This document shows positions 46,560 through 55,362 of a DNA stretch of 64,000 bases, one piece after another. How positions within the stretch are numbered: position 1 is the first letter of the stretch; each line of letters starts with the position of its first letter. Origin of the DNA: UBA1858 sp963976865 (GTDB lineage Bacteria; Pseudomonadota; Gammaproteobacteria; UBA4575). Below the pieces are notes generated by a model, which worked only from the letters and a program-made list of their open reading frames with translations, made no database searches and was not told the origin of the DNA. The translations under genes were made by a program, and so were the position numbers. The DNA lies in assembly GCA_963976865.1 (NCBI GenBank), contig CAXBLY010000007.1:54668-118667 (forward strand). Direction: 5' to 3'.

Positions 46560-47186
46560 GTGCTACGCCGTTACCTGATCGCCGGGTTGTTAGTCTGGGT
46601 GCCGCTGGGCATTACCTTCTTTGTCATCCGATTCATGCTCGAGATGATGGACCGGCTGTTACTGTTATTGCCAGTCGAGTGGCGGCCAGAAACAGTATTG
46701 GGTTTTACCATTCCAGGCTTTGGGCTGGTGCTGGCAGTGGCCATTCTGATTATTACCGGGATGATCGGCGCCAACTTGCTGGGCCGCAGTGTTTTGCGGG
46801 TTTGGGAAAGTCTATTAACCCGGATTCCACTGGTCAGAACTGTTTACTCTTCTGCCAAACAGATTATGTCCAGCCTGCTGTCCACAGGTAGCGAGTCATT
46901 TCGTAAGGTCCTGCTTATTGAGTATCCGCGCAAAGGCATCTGGACAGTTTGTTTTCAGACCGGTGCGGCGGCGAGAGAAATCCAGTCCAGGCTGGATAAA
47001 AAAGTCATCATGGTGTTTGTGCCAACCACCCCCAATCCTACTTCTGGCTTTGTCATGGCGGTACCTGTTGAGGAAACGATTGAACTGGATATGGATATCG
47101 AAAGCGCGCTTAAATTAGTTATGTCTTTAGGTATCGTCACCAATTCTGATAAGGCTGAAGTTGATTCGAGCAGGACGACTACGTAA
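46560..47186 (+). CDS. DUF502 family inner-membrane protein
   Basis: A 208-residue membrane protein with two N-terminal transmembrane segments (YLIAGLLVWVPLGITFFVI; LGFTIPGFGLVLAVAILII) and a cytoplasmic or periplasmic domain with RIPLVRTVYSSAKQIMSSL and FVPTTPNPTSGFVMAVP, the DUF502 signature. Function unknown. GTG start, 29 bases after fmdB. Part of the conserved fmdB-DUF502-aspS group. Confidence 0.92.
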   Translation: MLRRYLIAGLLVWVPLGITFFVIRFMLEMMDRLLLLLPVEWRPETVLGFTIPGFGLVLAVAILIITGMIGANLLGRSVLRVWESLLTRIPLVRTVYSSAKQIMSSLLSTGSESFRKVLLIEYPRKGIWTVCFQTGAAAREIQSRLDKKVIMVFVPTTPNPTSGFVMAVPVEETIELDMDIESALKLVMSLGIVTNSDKAEVDSSRTTT

Positions 47187-47239
47187 TATCCTCACCTTCC
47201 GTTGAAAGCTGGTGTTATCTGGCTTTGCAGCGTATCGAA

Positions 47240-47254
47240 TTGTGAATATCACAA
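47240..47254. promoter_or_regulatory. Perfect inverted repeat upstream of aspS
   Basis: TTGTGA-ATA-TCACAA is a perfect 15-bp palindrome 34 bases before the aspS ATG. The TGTGA/TCACA arms recall a CRP half-site, but the centre is only 3 bases instead of 6, so it is not a canonical CRP site. It could be an operator or a short RNA hairpin. Confidence 0.3.
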
Positions 47255-47287
47255 ACTAAAATTACATCTCAGCCAGGAAGCTAAAGC

Positions 47288-49066
47288 ATGCGCACGCAAT
47301 ATTGTGGGGAAGTCACTAAAGATAATCTTGATCAGGAAGTCACGCTATGTGGTTGGGTGAATCGCCGTCGTGATCACGGTGGGGTCATTTTTATAGATTT
47401 ACGCGACAGAACGGGACTGGTTCAGGTGGTTTTCGACCCAGATCGTGCAGATATCTTCAAGCTTGCTGAGCAGATTCGTAACGAATATGTGCTTCAGGTA
47501 ACCGCAAAAGTGCGTTTACGTCCTGAAGGGACAGTGAATCCTGAATTAACGACAGGTGAAATTGAAGTTCTGGCCACCGAGCTGAATGTGCTCAATGAGT
47601 CTGACACCCCTCCGTTTCAAATCGATGACGATGATGTAAACGAAGAATCCCGTTTACGTTATCGCTATGTGGATCTGCGTCGCCCGGTCATGCAGGAACG
47701 CATTCAGATGCGTGTGAAGGTGATTCAGGCATTACGAAATTATCTGGATAACAACGGTTTTCTGGATATAGAAACACCCATGCTGACGAAAGCAACACCT
47801 GAAGGTGCGCGTGATTATCTGGTCCCGAGTCGAACTCATCCGGGCTCGTTTTTTGCCTTGCCTCAGTCACCACAAATATTCAAACAGTTATTAATGATGG
47901 GCGGATTTGACCGCTATTATCAAATCGCGCGATGTTTCAGAGATGAAGACCTGCGTGCAGATCGCCAGCCGGAATTCACACAACTGGATATCGAGACCTC
48001 GTTCCTGGGTGAAGAAGACATAATTGTCATGATGGAAGGCATGATGCGCGATATGTTCAAGGCAACATTAAATGTCGAGTTACCAAATCCTTTCCCGCGT
48101 ATGCCGTATGCAGAAGCCATGCATCGTTACGGTTCAGACAAGCCCGACTTGCGTATTCCACTGGAACTGGTAGATATCACTGATCTCATGACAGAGGTTG
48201 AATTCAAAGTATTCAGTGGCCCGGCGAACGATGAAAAAGGGCGTGTTGCAGTATTGCGTTTGCCAAATGGCAGCGAACTTTCACGCAAGGAAATTGATGA
48301 TTACACCAAATATGTAGCTAACTATGGTGCGAGAGGTCTGGCATACATTAAATGTAACGATGTTGCGCAAGGCAGAGAAGGTTTGCAAAGCCCGATTCTC
48401 AAATTCCTGCCGGATGATGTCATAGAAAAAATTATACAGCGTACGCAGGCTGGCAACGGAGACCTGCTATTCTTTGGTGCGGATAAAACTACGGTAGTGA
48501 ATGATGCCTTGGGTGCGTTAAGAGTGAAGCTTGGCATTGATCGCAACTTGCTAGAAGGTGAATGGAAACCATTGTGGGTGATAGATTTCCCAATGTTTGA
48601 ATGGGATGAAAAGGAAAATCGCTGGAATGCTCTGCATCATCCGTTTACTGCACCAAACTTTGATTCAGCCCAGCAGTTACTCGATAACCCGGGTGAAAGT
48701 CTGTCGAAAGCCTATGACATGGTACTTAATGGCACTGAGCTAGGTGGTGGTTCAGTACGTATCCACAAACAGGATATTCAAAAGGCGGTATTTGAAGTAT
48801 TGAATATTTCAGAACAGGAGGCGGAAAGTAAGTTTGGCTTCCTGCTAAAAGCACTGAAATACGGGTGCCCCCCACATGCCGGAATTGCTTTTGGTATGGA
48901 CCGCCTGATTATGTTGATGACAGGAAGTCATTCTATTCGTGACGTGATGGCATTCCCTAAAACACAAACCGCTCAATGCCCGTTAACCGACGCGCCTGCC
49001 GAGGTGAGTGAACGTCAACTGAAAGAACTGAATATTCGTCTGAGAGCAAAAGCACAGGAGTCATAA
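47288..49066 (+). CDS. aspS: Aspartyl-tRNA synthetase
   Basis: Class II synthetase of 592 residues. Seen: N-terminal anticodon-binding OB fold (GWVNRRRDHGGVIFIDLRDR), motif 1-2 region (FLDIETPMLTKATPEGARDY, RCFRDEDLRADRQPEFTQLD), the bacterial GAD insertion domain in the middle, and motif 3 (GIAFGMDRLIMLMTG). Whether it also charges tRNA-Asn cannot be judged here. The repeat core GTCATTCCC begins immediately after the TAA stop codon, which is unusual. Confidence 0.97.
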   Translation: MRTQYCGEVTKDNLDQEVTLCGWVNRRRDHGGVIFIDLRDRTGLVQVVFDPDRADIFKLAEQIRNEYVLQVTAKVRLRPEGTVNPELTTGEIEVLATELNVLNESDTPPFQIDDDDVNEESRLRYRYVDLRRPVMQERIQMRVKVIQALRNYLDNNGFLDIETPMLTKATPEGARDYLVPSRTHPGSFFALPQSPQIFKQLLMMGGFDRYYQIARCFRDEDLRADRQPEFTQLDIETSFLGEEDIIVMMEGMMRDMFKATLNVELPNPFPRMPYAEAMHRYGSDKPDLRIPLELVDITDLMTEVEFKVFSGPANDEKGRVAVLRLPNGSELSRKEIDDYTKYVANYGARGLAYIKCNDVAQGREGLQSPILKFLPDDVIEKIIQRTQAGNGDLLFFGADKTTVVNDALGALRVKLGIDRNLLEGEWKPLWVIDFPMFEWDEKENRWNALHHPFTAPNFDSAQQLLDNPGESLSKAYDMVLNGTELGGGSVRIHKQDIQKAVFEVLNISEQEAESKFGFLLKALKYGCPPHAGIAFGMDRLIMLMTGSHSIRDVMAFPKTQTAQCPLTDAPAEVSERQLKELNIRLRAKAQES

Positions 49067-49612
49067 GTCATTCCCGCGCAGGCGGGAATCCAGCGGTGTT
49101 TCGGGTTTAGGTCATGCCTGAGATATACCTGATGCTTTAGGATGGGCTGGATCCCCGTTGTCACGGGGATGACGAATTCGCAGTAATTCAGTATTTTGAT
49201 AATCCATGATCCCGTATTCAGTAAATCATTGTCGCTTCCGAAAATCTCCGTCATTCCCGCGCAGGCGGGAATCCAGCGGTGTTACGGGTTTAAGTCATGC
49301 CAGAGATATACCTGATGTTTTAGGGATAGGCTGGATCCCCGTTGTCACGGGGATGACTAACGTTTAAATTTCCGTCATTCCCGCGCAGGCGGGAATCCAG
49401 CTGTGTTTCAGGTTTAGGTTATGCTTGAGATATACCTGACGCTTTAGGGATGGGTTGGATCCCCGTTGTCACGGGGATGACGGAAATCATTTATGTATTC
49501 ATAAGTCATTCCCGCGCAGGCGGGAATCCAGCGGTGTTACGGGTTTGAGTCATGCTAGAGATGTACCTGATGTTTTAGGGATAGGCTGGATCCCCATTGT
49601 CACGGGGATGAC
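49067..49612. repeat. Palindromic repeat array directly abutting the aspS stop
   Basis: ATTCCC-GCGCAGGC-GGGAAT cores start at 49070, 49253, 49377 and 49508, alternating with inverted ATCCCC-GTTGTCAC-GGGGAT cores (last one ATTGTCAC). The filler repeats GAGATATACCTGATG and TTTAGGGATAGGCTGG. The first hairpin begins 3 bases after the aspS stop. No credible gene in the 592-base gap. Confidence 0.94.
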
Positions 49613-49658
49613 GAATTAGTGTGAAGGACATTTTCTTATACTGTTTCGATCTGTATGC

Positions 49659-50417
49659 TCAACGCATAGTAGCGATTGCCCACTGATACTCTTCAGAGCT
49701 CGGGTGTTCATTTTGCAGTAAATTGAAGTAGCTTACTTCTACTTCTTTGTCTTTCATTAATCGTCCGATTTCGATGCCCAGCTTTAATGTCTGTGGTGAG
49801 TGGGACGCGATCTGTGAGTATGCATGTAGTCGCTCAAGTGCTGGAATGCCACGTCCTTTGGATAAATTAATTTTTGCTAACTGAAATAACGCAACAGAGT
49901 TATTTCGTTTGAAATCCAGTGCAGTTTTAAAGTAGTTTTCGGCCTGATCGAGGTCAGGGACGCGCAAGGCACATAAACCTGCATTGGTATAGGCAATTTC
50001 GGGATTAGGGTTGCTTGAGTGAGTACCAGCGCGAAGAAATTTTTCTTCTGCTTCTTTCATGTTGCCGTGGTCGCATAAAAAGCTTCCGTAATTATTTAAT
50101 GTAGATGCATCGTTGCGCGCCTGAGATAATGCTTTCTCAAAATGTTTAACGGCTAGCGCGGGTTGTTGGCTTTTCCCGTAAATGAGCCCCGCGATATTGT
50201 TCGCATCGACACTGTTGGGATCGAGTACCAGCGCCTGATTTATAGTCTGCTGGGCTTTGGCCAGTGCTCCGCGTTGTGCGTAAACAAGACTATTGGTAAC
50301 AAGTACATTAATATCAGGTGGAGAAGTCGTATCTTTAGGTGTGCTGGGCTGGGAACTGCATCCCGCCAGGTAGCAGGCCAGTAGTAATGCGAAAAAAATT
50401 CTTAATTGGTTAATCAC
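49659..50417 (-). CDS. pilW: PilF/PilW-like TPR lipoprotein (type IV pilus biogenesis)
   Basis: Outer-membrane lipoprotein with tetratricopeptide repeats; PilF/PilW pilots the PilQ secretin of type IV pili. I chose GTG at 50417 (252 residues) because it gives the signal peptide INQLRIFFALLLACYLAGC with lipobox LAGC; the longer open frame to 50603 would run into nudB. Six or so TPR-like motifs follow (NIAGLIYGKSQQPALAVKHF, NNYGSFLCDHGNMKEAEEKF, YTNAGLCALRVPDLDQAENY). PilW usually sits by rlmN-ndk; here it is between aspS and nudB with repeats downstream. Confidence 0.8.
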   Translation of the reverse strand: MINQLRIFFALLLACYLAGCSSQPSTPKDTTSPPDINVLVTNSLVYAQRGALAKAQQTINQALVLDPNSVDANNIAGLIYGKSQQPALAVKHFEKALSQARNDASTLNNYGSFLCDHGNMKEAEEKFLRAGTHSSNPNPEIAYTNAGLCALRVPDLDQAENYFKTALDFKRNNSVALFQLAKINLSKGRGIPALERLHAYSQIASHSPQTLKLGIEIGRLMKDKEVEVSYFNLLQNEHPSSEEYQWAIATMR

Positions 50418-50480
50418 GATAAAATACGCTGACGATGATAAATGTGTGCTCCAATGTATCACTAATCTAATGAAAGCATA

Positions 50481-50948
50481 ATGACACAAGCGATGGATGA
50501 TAAGGAAAAATACAAACGCCCTGAGTCTGTGCTGGTCGTTATCTATAGTAAAACAGGCCATGTGCTTATGATGCAGCGTGTGTTTCCTAAAGAATTCTGG
50601 CAATCGGTAACGGGGAGTCTGGAATGGGGCGAGAATGCAGAGCAGGCAGCGAAACGTGAACTGAAAGAGGAGACGGGGCTGGACGCCAATGGACTAATTG
50701 ACTGCCATTACTCCCAGCAGTTCGAAATTTATTCAATCTGGCGAGATCGATACCAGCCAGGAGTGATGCATAATCAGGAGCATGTATTTTTGATGCCATT
50801 AGAGCGCTGCGAAAAAATCAAAATGGACCCACGTGAGCATTGTGAAATTAAATGGGTTACCCGTGCAGAAGCGATTCAAATGGCAACATCTCACACCAAT
50901 AGCGAAGCAATTTTACGCTGGGTGCCCGAGATGGGTTCTGAACATTAG
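50481..50948 (+). CDS. nudB: Dihydroneopterin triphosphate diphosphatase NudB
   Basis: Nudix hydrolase that removes pyrophosphate from dihydroneopterin triphosphate in folate synthesis. The 155-residue protein contains a complete Nudix box at residues 45-67 (GSLEWGENAEQAAKRELKEE + TGL) and the NudB-typical start KRPESVLVVIYSKTG. Located before yebC-ruvCAB, as in E. coli. An in-frame ATG at 50493 is an alternative start. Confidence 0.94.
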   Translation: MTQAMDDKEKYKRPESVLVVIYSKTGHVLMMQRVFPKEFWQSVTGSLEWGENAEQAAKRELKEETGLDANGLIDCHYSQQFEIYSIWRDRYQPGVMHNQEHVFLMPLERCEKIKMDPREHCEIKWVTRAEAIQMATSHTNSEAILRWVPEMGSEH

Positions 50949-50960
50949 TCACTTTGCTGA

Positions 50961-51007
50961 ATCTGCTTAGAAACATTCTCAGCAGATGCTAAACTAGCAC
51001 CTTTTAG
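50961..51007 (+). terminator. Hairpin pair between nudB and yebC
   Basis: ATCTGCT (50961-50967) pairs with AGCAGAT (50981-50987) around a 13-base loop. Next to it TGCTA-AAC-TAGCA (50987-50999) is followed by CCTTTT, a weak intrinsic-terminator shape. The TAAACT inside could instead be the -10 of a yebC promoter. Confidence 0.3.
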
Positions 51008-51022
51008 TTATACGAGAGGATT

Positions 51023-51769
51023 ATGGCAGGACATAGTAAATGGGCAAATATTCAACACCGCAAGAAGGCTCAGGACTCCAAACGCGGTAAAATTTTTACA
51101 AAGCTTATTCGGGAGATCACAGTAGCATCCCGAATGGGAGGCTCAGATCTTTCAGCAAATCCTCGCTTACGTATTGCGGTCGACAAAGGTTTGAGCGCAA
51201 ATATGACAAAAGACACCATCGACCGTGCGATAAAGCGTGGTGCGGGCGAACTCGAAGGAATGGAGTATGAGGAAATTCAGTATGAAGGATATGGCGCCGG
51301 TGGCACTGCGGTGCTTGTGGATTGCCTGACTGATAACCGTAATCGCACCGTGGCAGAAGTGCGTCATGCATTCTCAAAGCATGGCGGTAACCTTGGTACT
51401 AGTGGTTCGGTGGCATACCTGTTTTCCAAGCAGGGTGTGTTCAGTTTTGAAGAGGGTGTGGATGAAGATCGATTAATGGAGATAGCGCTGGAATCTGGTG
51501 GTGAAGACATTGTTAATAATGATGATGGCTCGATTGATGTGATATGCCAGCCAGAAGATTTTGTCGCCCTGAAAGAGGCACTGGAAGCTGCGGATTTAAA
51601 AGCCAGCTTTTCAGAAGTGTCCATGCGGGCAGAAACCATGGCCGAAGTCAGTGACAAAGATGCAGAAAAAATTATTCGTTTAATTGATGTCCTTGAAGAA
51701 TTAGACGACGTGCAAAATGTTTATTCAAATGCAGACTATCCTGAGTCTGTGCTGGAGAATTTAAGTTAA
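51023..51769 (+). CDS. yebC: YebC/PmpR family protein
   Basis: YebC/TACO1-type protein of 248 residues; family members bind DNA or help ribosomes through polyproline stretches. The start MAGHSKWANIQHRKKAQDSK (20 residues) is the invariant N-terminus, and GYGAGGTAVLVDCLTDNRNR and GNLGTSGSVAYLFSKQG are also typical. AGAGGA precedes the ATG. It lies upstream of ruvC by 13 bases in the classical order. Confidence 0.97.
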   Translation: MAGHSKWANIQHRKKAQDSKRGKIFTKLIREITVASRMGGSDLSANPRLRIAVDKGLSANMTKDTIDRAIKRGAGELEGMEYEEIQYEGYGAGGTAVLVDCLTDNRNRTVAEVRHAFSKHGGNLGTSGSVAYLFSKQGVFSFEEGVDEDRLMEIALESGGEDIVNNDDGSIDVICQPEDFVALKEALEAADLKASFSEVSMRAETMAEVSDKDAEKIIRLIDVLEELDDVQNVYSNADYPESVLENLS

Positions 51770-51782
51770 TACTAATCAGTCA

Positions 51783-52286
51783 ATGGTGCGCATACTTGGT
51801 ATTGATCCAGGCTCTGTAAAAACCGGTTACGGAATAATTGAAAGTAACGGCCAGCAAAGTCGTTATGTTGATAGTGGCTATCTAAAACTACCTGTTGATG
51901 GGCTGGCCAATAAGCTGGGGGAAATCTTTTCCCAATTATCCAGTGTAATCGGAGAGCATCAGCCTGATCACATGGCCATTGAGCAGGTCTTTCTGTCTAA
52001 AAACGCGGCATCTGCATTGAAACTTGGGCATGCGCGCGGTGCTGCAATGACTGCAGGCGTACATGCCAGCCTTGAAATTTATGAATATAGTGCGAGATCA
52101 GTCAAGCAGTCGACAGTGGGTTACGGGGCGGCTTCAAAAGAACAAATTCAGCACATGGTTTTGCGATTGTTAAATATTCGTAAGGTGCTTCAGGAGGATG
52201 AAGCAGATGCACTGGCTGTCGCACTTTGTCATGCACATACCGGTTTATCTCCCCAGTATCAAAAAAACATCAAGGCAACACAGTAA
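51783..52286 (+). CDS. ruvC: Holliday junction resolvase RuvC
   Basis: Dimeric nuclease that cuts Holliday junctions after RuvAB branch migration. The 167-residue protein shows ILGIDPGSVKTGYGII with the first catalytic Asp, the Glu in MAIEQVFLSKNAAS, and the C-terminal acidic pair in EDEADALAVALCHAH. Immediately followed by ruvA (TAAATG). Confidence 0.97.
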   Translation: MVRILGIDPGSVKTGYGIIESNGQQSRYVDSGYLKLPVDGLANKLGEIFSQLSSVIGEHQPDHMAIEQVFLSKNAASALKLGHARGAAMTAGVHASLEIYEYSARSVKQSTVGYGAASKEQIQHMVLRLLNIRKVLQEDEADALAVALCHAHTGLSPQYQKNIKATQ

Positions 52287-52889
52287 ATGATCGGACGTTT
52301 GCATGGCCAGCTTGTTTATAAACAGCCTCCGGGGCTGATGATTGATGTTAATGGTGTGGGTTATGAAGTAGATGCACCCATGTCTACGTTTTATCAATTA
52401 CCCGAATGCGGGAATAATATTACTTTGCACATTCATATGATTGTGCGTGAAGATGCGCAAACGCTTTACGGGTTTCATGATCTTGCTGACCGCAGTCTTT
52501 TTCGTACGTTATTAAAAGTCAATGGAGTGGGTGCAAAAATGGCACTGACAATACTGTCTGGTATGGATGCAAACGGGTTTAAACACTGTATTAAATTTGG
52601 AGATACAGATGCACTGGTTCGTCTGCCAGGTGTCGGCAAGAAAACGGCAGAACGGTTGGTTGTAGAATTACGTGACCGACTGGATAATGATTCAGCAACT
52701 CCTGTGATCAGCGAGGTGGGTGCTAATACAGGCGCTGCGCGTAATCATGTTGAAGAAGCGATCTCGGCATTGACAGCTCTCGGTTATAAAGGACCAGAAG
52801 CGATGCGGATGATCAAGAATGTGCAGGACGAAACCTCATCATGTGAAGATCTAATCCGTCTGGCACTAAAATCCAGCCTGAGTAATTAA
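52287..52889 (+). CDS. ruvA: Holliday junction branch migration subunit RuvA
   Basis: Tetrameric junction-binding protein that loads RuvB. The 200 residues include the N-terminal OB domain (MIGRLHGQLVYKQPPGLMID), two helix-hairpin-helix motifs (LLKVNGVGAKMALTILSG; LVRLPGVGKKTAERLVVEL) and the C-terminal RuvB-binding domain (EEAISALTALGYKGPEAMRM). Its ATG touches the ruvC stop codon. Confidence 0.97.
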   Translation: MIGRLHGQLVYKQPPGLMIDVNGVGYEVDAPMSTFYQLPECGNNITLHIHMIVREDAQTLYGFHDLADRSLFRTLLKVNGVGAKMALTILSGMDANGFKHCIKFGDTDALVRLPGVGKKTAERLVVELRDRLDNDSATPVISEVGANTGAARNHVEEAISALTALGYKGPEAMRMIKNVQDETSSCEDLIRLALKSSLSN

Positions 52890-52910
52890 GCCAGAACCAT
52901 CAATAAAATC

Positions 52911-53966
52911 ATGACGACTGAACGAATCATAGAAGCCGACAGTATTAGCAATGAAGATGTTGCTTTGGATCGGGCTATCCGGCCACGCACTTTGTCTGAC
53001 TATACCGGGCAGGAAAAAGTCTGTGAGCAAATGGAGATATTTATTGCGGCTGCACGTGAACGTAAAGAAGCACTGGATCATGTGCTGATTTTTGGGCCGC
53101 CGGGCTTAGGTAAAACAACTTTGTCGCATATCATTGCTAATGAGTTGTCAGTCAATATGCGTCAGACCTCCGGGCCGGTACTTGAAAAAGCTGGCGACCT
53201 GGCTGCAATTCTGACAAATCTCGAAGAAAACGATGTGCTGTTTGTTGATGAGATTCATCGTCTCAGTCCTGTGGTTGAAGAAGTGTTATACCCTGCGCTG
53301 GAAGACTTTCAGTTGGATATTGTGATTGGTGAGGGTCCAAGTGCGCGTTCTATTAAGCTGGACTTGCCTCCATTTACACTGGTGGGTGCAACGACACGCG
53401 CTGGGCTGCTAACGTCTCCATTGCGTGATCGTTTCGGTATAGTTCAACGCCTGGAGTTTTATACGACTGACGAACTTATGTCGATTGTTACGCGCTCGGC
53501 AGGTATTTTGAATGTCGAACTTGACCAGGAAGGTGCGGTTGAAATCGCAAAGCGTTCACGCGGTACACCGCGTATTGCGAATCGCCTGTTAAGACGTGTG
53601 CGAGATTATGCGCAAGTCAAGGCAGATGGTGTAATTACAAAAGATATTGCTGATAAAGCACTGGATATGTTGAGTGTTGATCACAACGGCTTTGATCAAA
53701 TGGATCGTCGTGTATTGCTTGCTGTGATTGAGAAATTTGATGGCGGTCCTGTTGGCCTGGACAGTCTCTCTGCGGCAGTAGGTGAAGAACGTGGTACTAT
53801 TGAAGATGTGATAGAGCCGTTCCTGATTTTAAATGGTTTCCTGATGCGCACCCCGCGTGGCCGCGTAGCAACTATGAATTGCTATCGCCATTTTGGCTTA
53901 CGCGCGCCCATGCAGTTAGAACAAGCACAGCAGGAGGAAGCAGATTTATTTGCGGGTGATAAATAG
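52911..53966 (+). CDS. ruvB: Holliday junction branch migration ATPase RuvB
   Basis: AAA+ motor of the RuvABC complex, 351 residues. Seen: Walker A FGPPGLGKTTLSHIIA, Walker B VLFVDEIHRLSPVVEE, sensor 1 LVGATTRAGLL, the arginine finger region SPLRDRFGIVQRLEFY, and the C-terminal winged helix ending RTPRGRVATMNCYRHFGL. Lies 21 bases after ruvA. The following gap is filled with repeats, separating it from ybgC. Confidence 0.97.
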   Translation: MTTERIIEADSISNEDVALDRAIRPRTLSDYTGQEKVCEQMEIFIAAARERKEALDHVLIFGPPGLGKTTLSHIIANELSVNMRQTSGPVLEKAGDLAAILTNLEENDVLFVDEIHRLSPVVEEVLYPALEDFQLDIVIGEGPSARSIKLDLPPFTLVGATTRAGLLTSPLRDRFGIVQRLEFYTTDELMSIVTRSAGILNVELDQEGAVEIAKRSRGTPRIANRLLRRVRDYAQVKADGVITKDIADKALDMLSVDHNGFDQMDRRVLLAVIEKFDGGPVGLDSLSAAVGEERGTIEDVIEPFLILNGFLMRTPRGRVATMNCYRHFGLRAPMQLEQAQQEEADLFAGDK

Positions 53967-54117
53967 GCGTGCAGACATATCTGGCTGACAATTTAAATCT
54001 TAGTAGTATTGAAATAATACATCCCCCCCACAGTTATCATATGAGTGACTTGACGAATAGCAGCTCGTATTATCGTGACATTGAGAAGCGCGAAGCAGTT
54101 ATGGTCTTTCCGAACTC

Positions 54118-54905
54118 GCAGCGTCATCCCCGCGCAGGCGGAGATCCAGCGGAAGTTGGGTGAAGTAACTTTGAGTATGGTGTGTTATTAAATGACGGAT
54201 GGAGCTCCATTGTCATGGAGATGAAGTGAGATTTGATCTAATTGCGAATGCACAGTGTCATCCCCGCGCAGGCGGAAGTTTGAGGGAGAGGCAATAAACA
54301 AATACTGCTGGATTCCCGTTGTCACGGGAATGGCAGTAACACCAGGAAACCGCGTCATCACTGCGAAAGCGGGGATCCAGCAAAAGTTGGGTGAAGTAAC
54401 TTTGAGGATGGTGTGTTATTAAATGATATCTGGATCTCCATTGCCATGGAGATGACGTGAGTTTGGTCTGACTGCGAATGCACTGCGTCATCCCTGCGAA
54501 AGTTTGAGGGAGAGGCAATAAATAAATACTGCTGGATTCCCGATGTCACGGGAATGACAGTAACACCAGGAAACACCCGTCATCTCCGCGCAGGCGGAGA
54601 TCCAGCGGAAGTTTGAGGGAGAGGCAATAAACAAACACTGCTGGATTCCCGTTGTCACGGGAATGACAGTAACATCGGGAAATCCCGTCGTCCTCGCGAA
54701 AGCGGGGATCCGGCGGAAGTTTGAGGGAAAGGCAATAAACAAATACTGCTGGATTCCCGTTGTCACGGGAATGACAGTAACATCGGGAAATCCCGTCGTC
54801 CTCGCGAAAGCGGGGATCCGGCGGAAGTTGGGTGAAGTAACTCTGAGTACGGTGTGTTATTAAAAGACGGCTGGATCTCCATTGCCAAGGAGATGACGAG
54901 TGAAG
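54118..54905. repeat. Degenerate palindromic repeat array between ruvB and ybgC
   Basis: The 967-base gap shows three kinds of core. ATTCCC-G(T/A)TGTCAC-GGGAAT is frequent (near 54312, 54537, 54645, 54752), ATCTCC-GCGCAGGC-GGAGAT occurs once (near 54583), and ATCTCC-ATTGCCAT-GGAGAT occurs at 54434-54453 with a variant at 54885-54904. Several cores are mismatched (ATCCCC with GGAGAT near 54125) or deleted (near 54260 and 54490), so this array looks older or recombined. The first 150 bases of the gap hold no recognisable feature. Confidence 0.88.
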
Positions 54906-54933
54906 ATGCCAATAGCAAAATAAATGAATACTT

Positions 54934-55362
54934 ATGACAAATAATATGAAGCCATTTCATTGGCCGGTGCGAGTTTACTATGAGGATACCGATGCAGGGG
55001 GGGTGGTGTTTTATGCCAACTACCTGAGGTTTCTGGAGCGGGCGCGTACCGAGTGGTTGCGCTCATCTGGTTTTGAACAGGACCAGCTGAGATCGGAATA
55101 TGGTATTGTATTTGCCGTGAGAGAGGTGGGTATTAAATACCTTAAACCCGCCCGTTTTAACGAGCAGTTATCTGTTTCTGTGGAAAATATTCAGCTCAAA
55201 CAGGCAAGTATGGCAATGCAGCAGTCAGTTTATAAAATAGATACAGATAAAAACGAATTAATTGTAAAAGCCACTGTCAATGTAGTGTGTTTACACAGCG
55301 AACAGTTTTCCCCGAGTCCTATTCCTAAACCAATATATGAAGTTTTGAAAGCATGCATGTAG
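54934..55362 (+). CDS. ybgC: Tol-Pal system-associated acyl-CoA thioesterase YbgC
   Basis: Hotdog-fold thioesterase of 142 residues, the first gene of the tol-pal operon. The active-site loop YYEDTDAGGVVFYANYLRFL contains the catalytic Asp, followed by ERARTEWLRSSGF. In E. coli it interacts with acyl carrier protein and phospholipid-synthesis enzymes. Overlaps tolQ by 10 bases. Confidence 0.95.
   Translation: MTNNMKPFHWPVRVYYEDTDAGGVVFYANYLRFLERARTEWLRSSGFEQDQLRSEYGIVFAVREVGIKYLKPARFNEQLSVSVENIQLKQASMAMQQSVYKIDTDKNELIVKATVNVVCLHSEQFSPSPIPKPIYEVLKACM

Noticed and set aside
53969..54163. 64-codon frame directly after ruvB
   Set aside because: It ends inside a repeat (RHPRAGGDPAEV), has no family match and no ribosome site.
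54258..54863. Several 66-92-codon frames in the ruvB-ybgC gap
   Set aside because: All lie within repeat cores and fillers and overlap each other on both strands.
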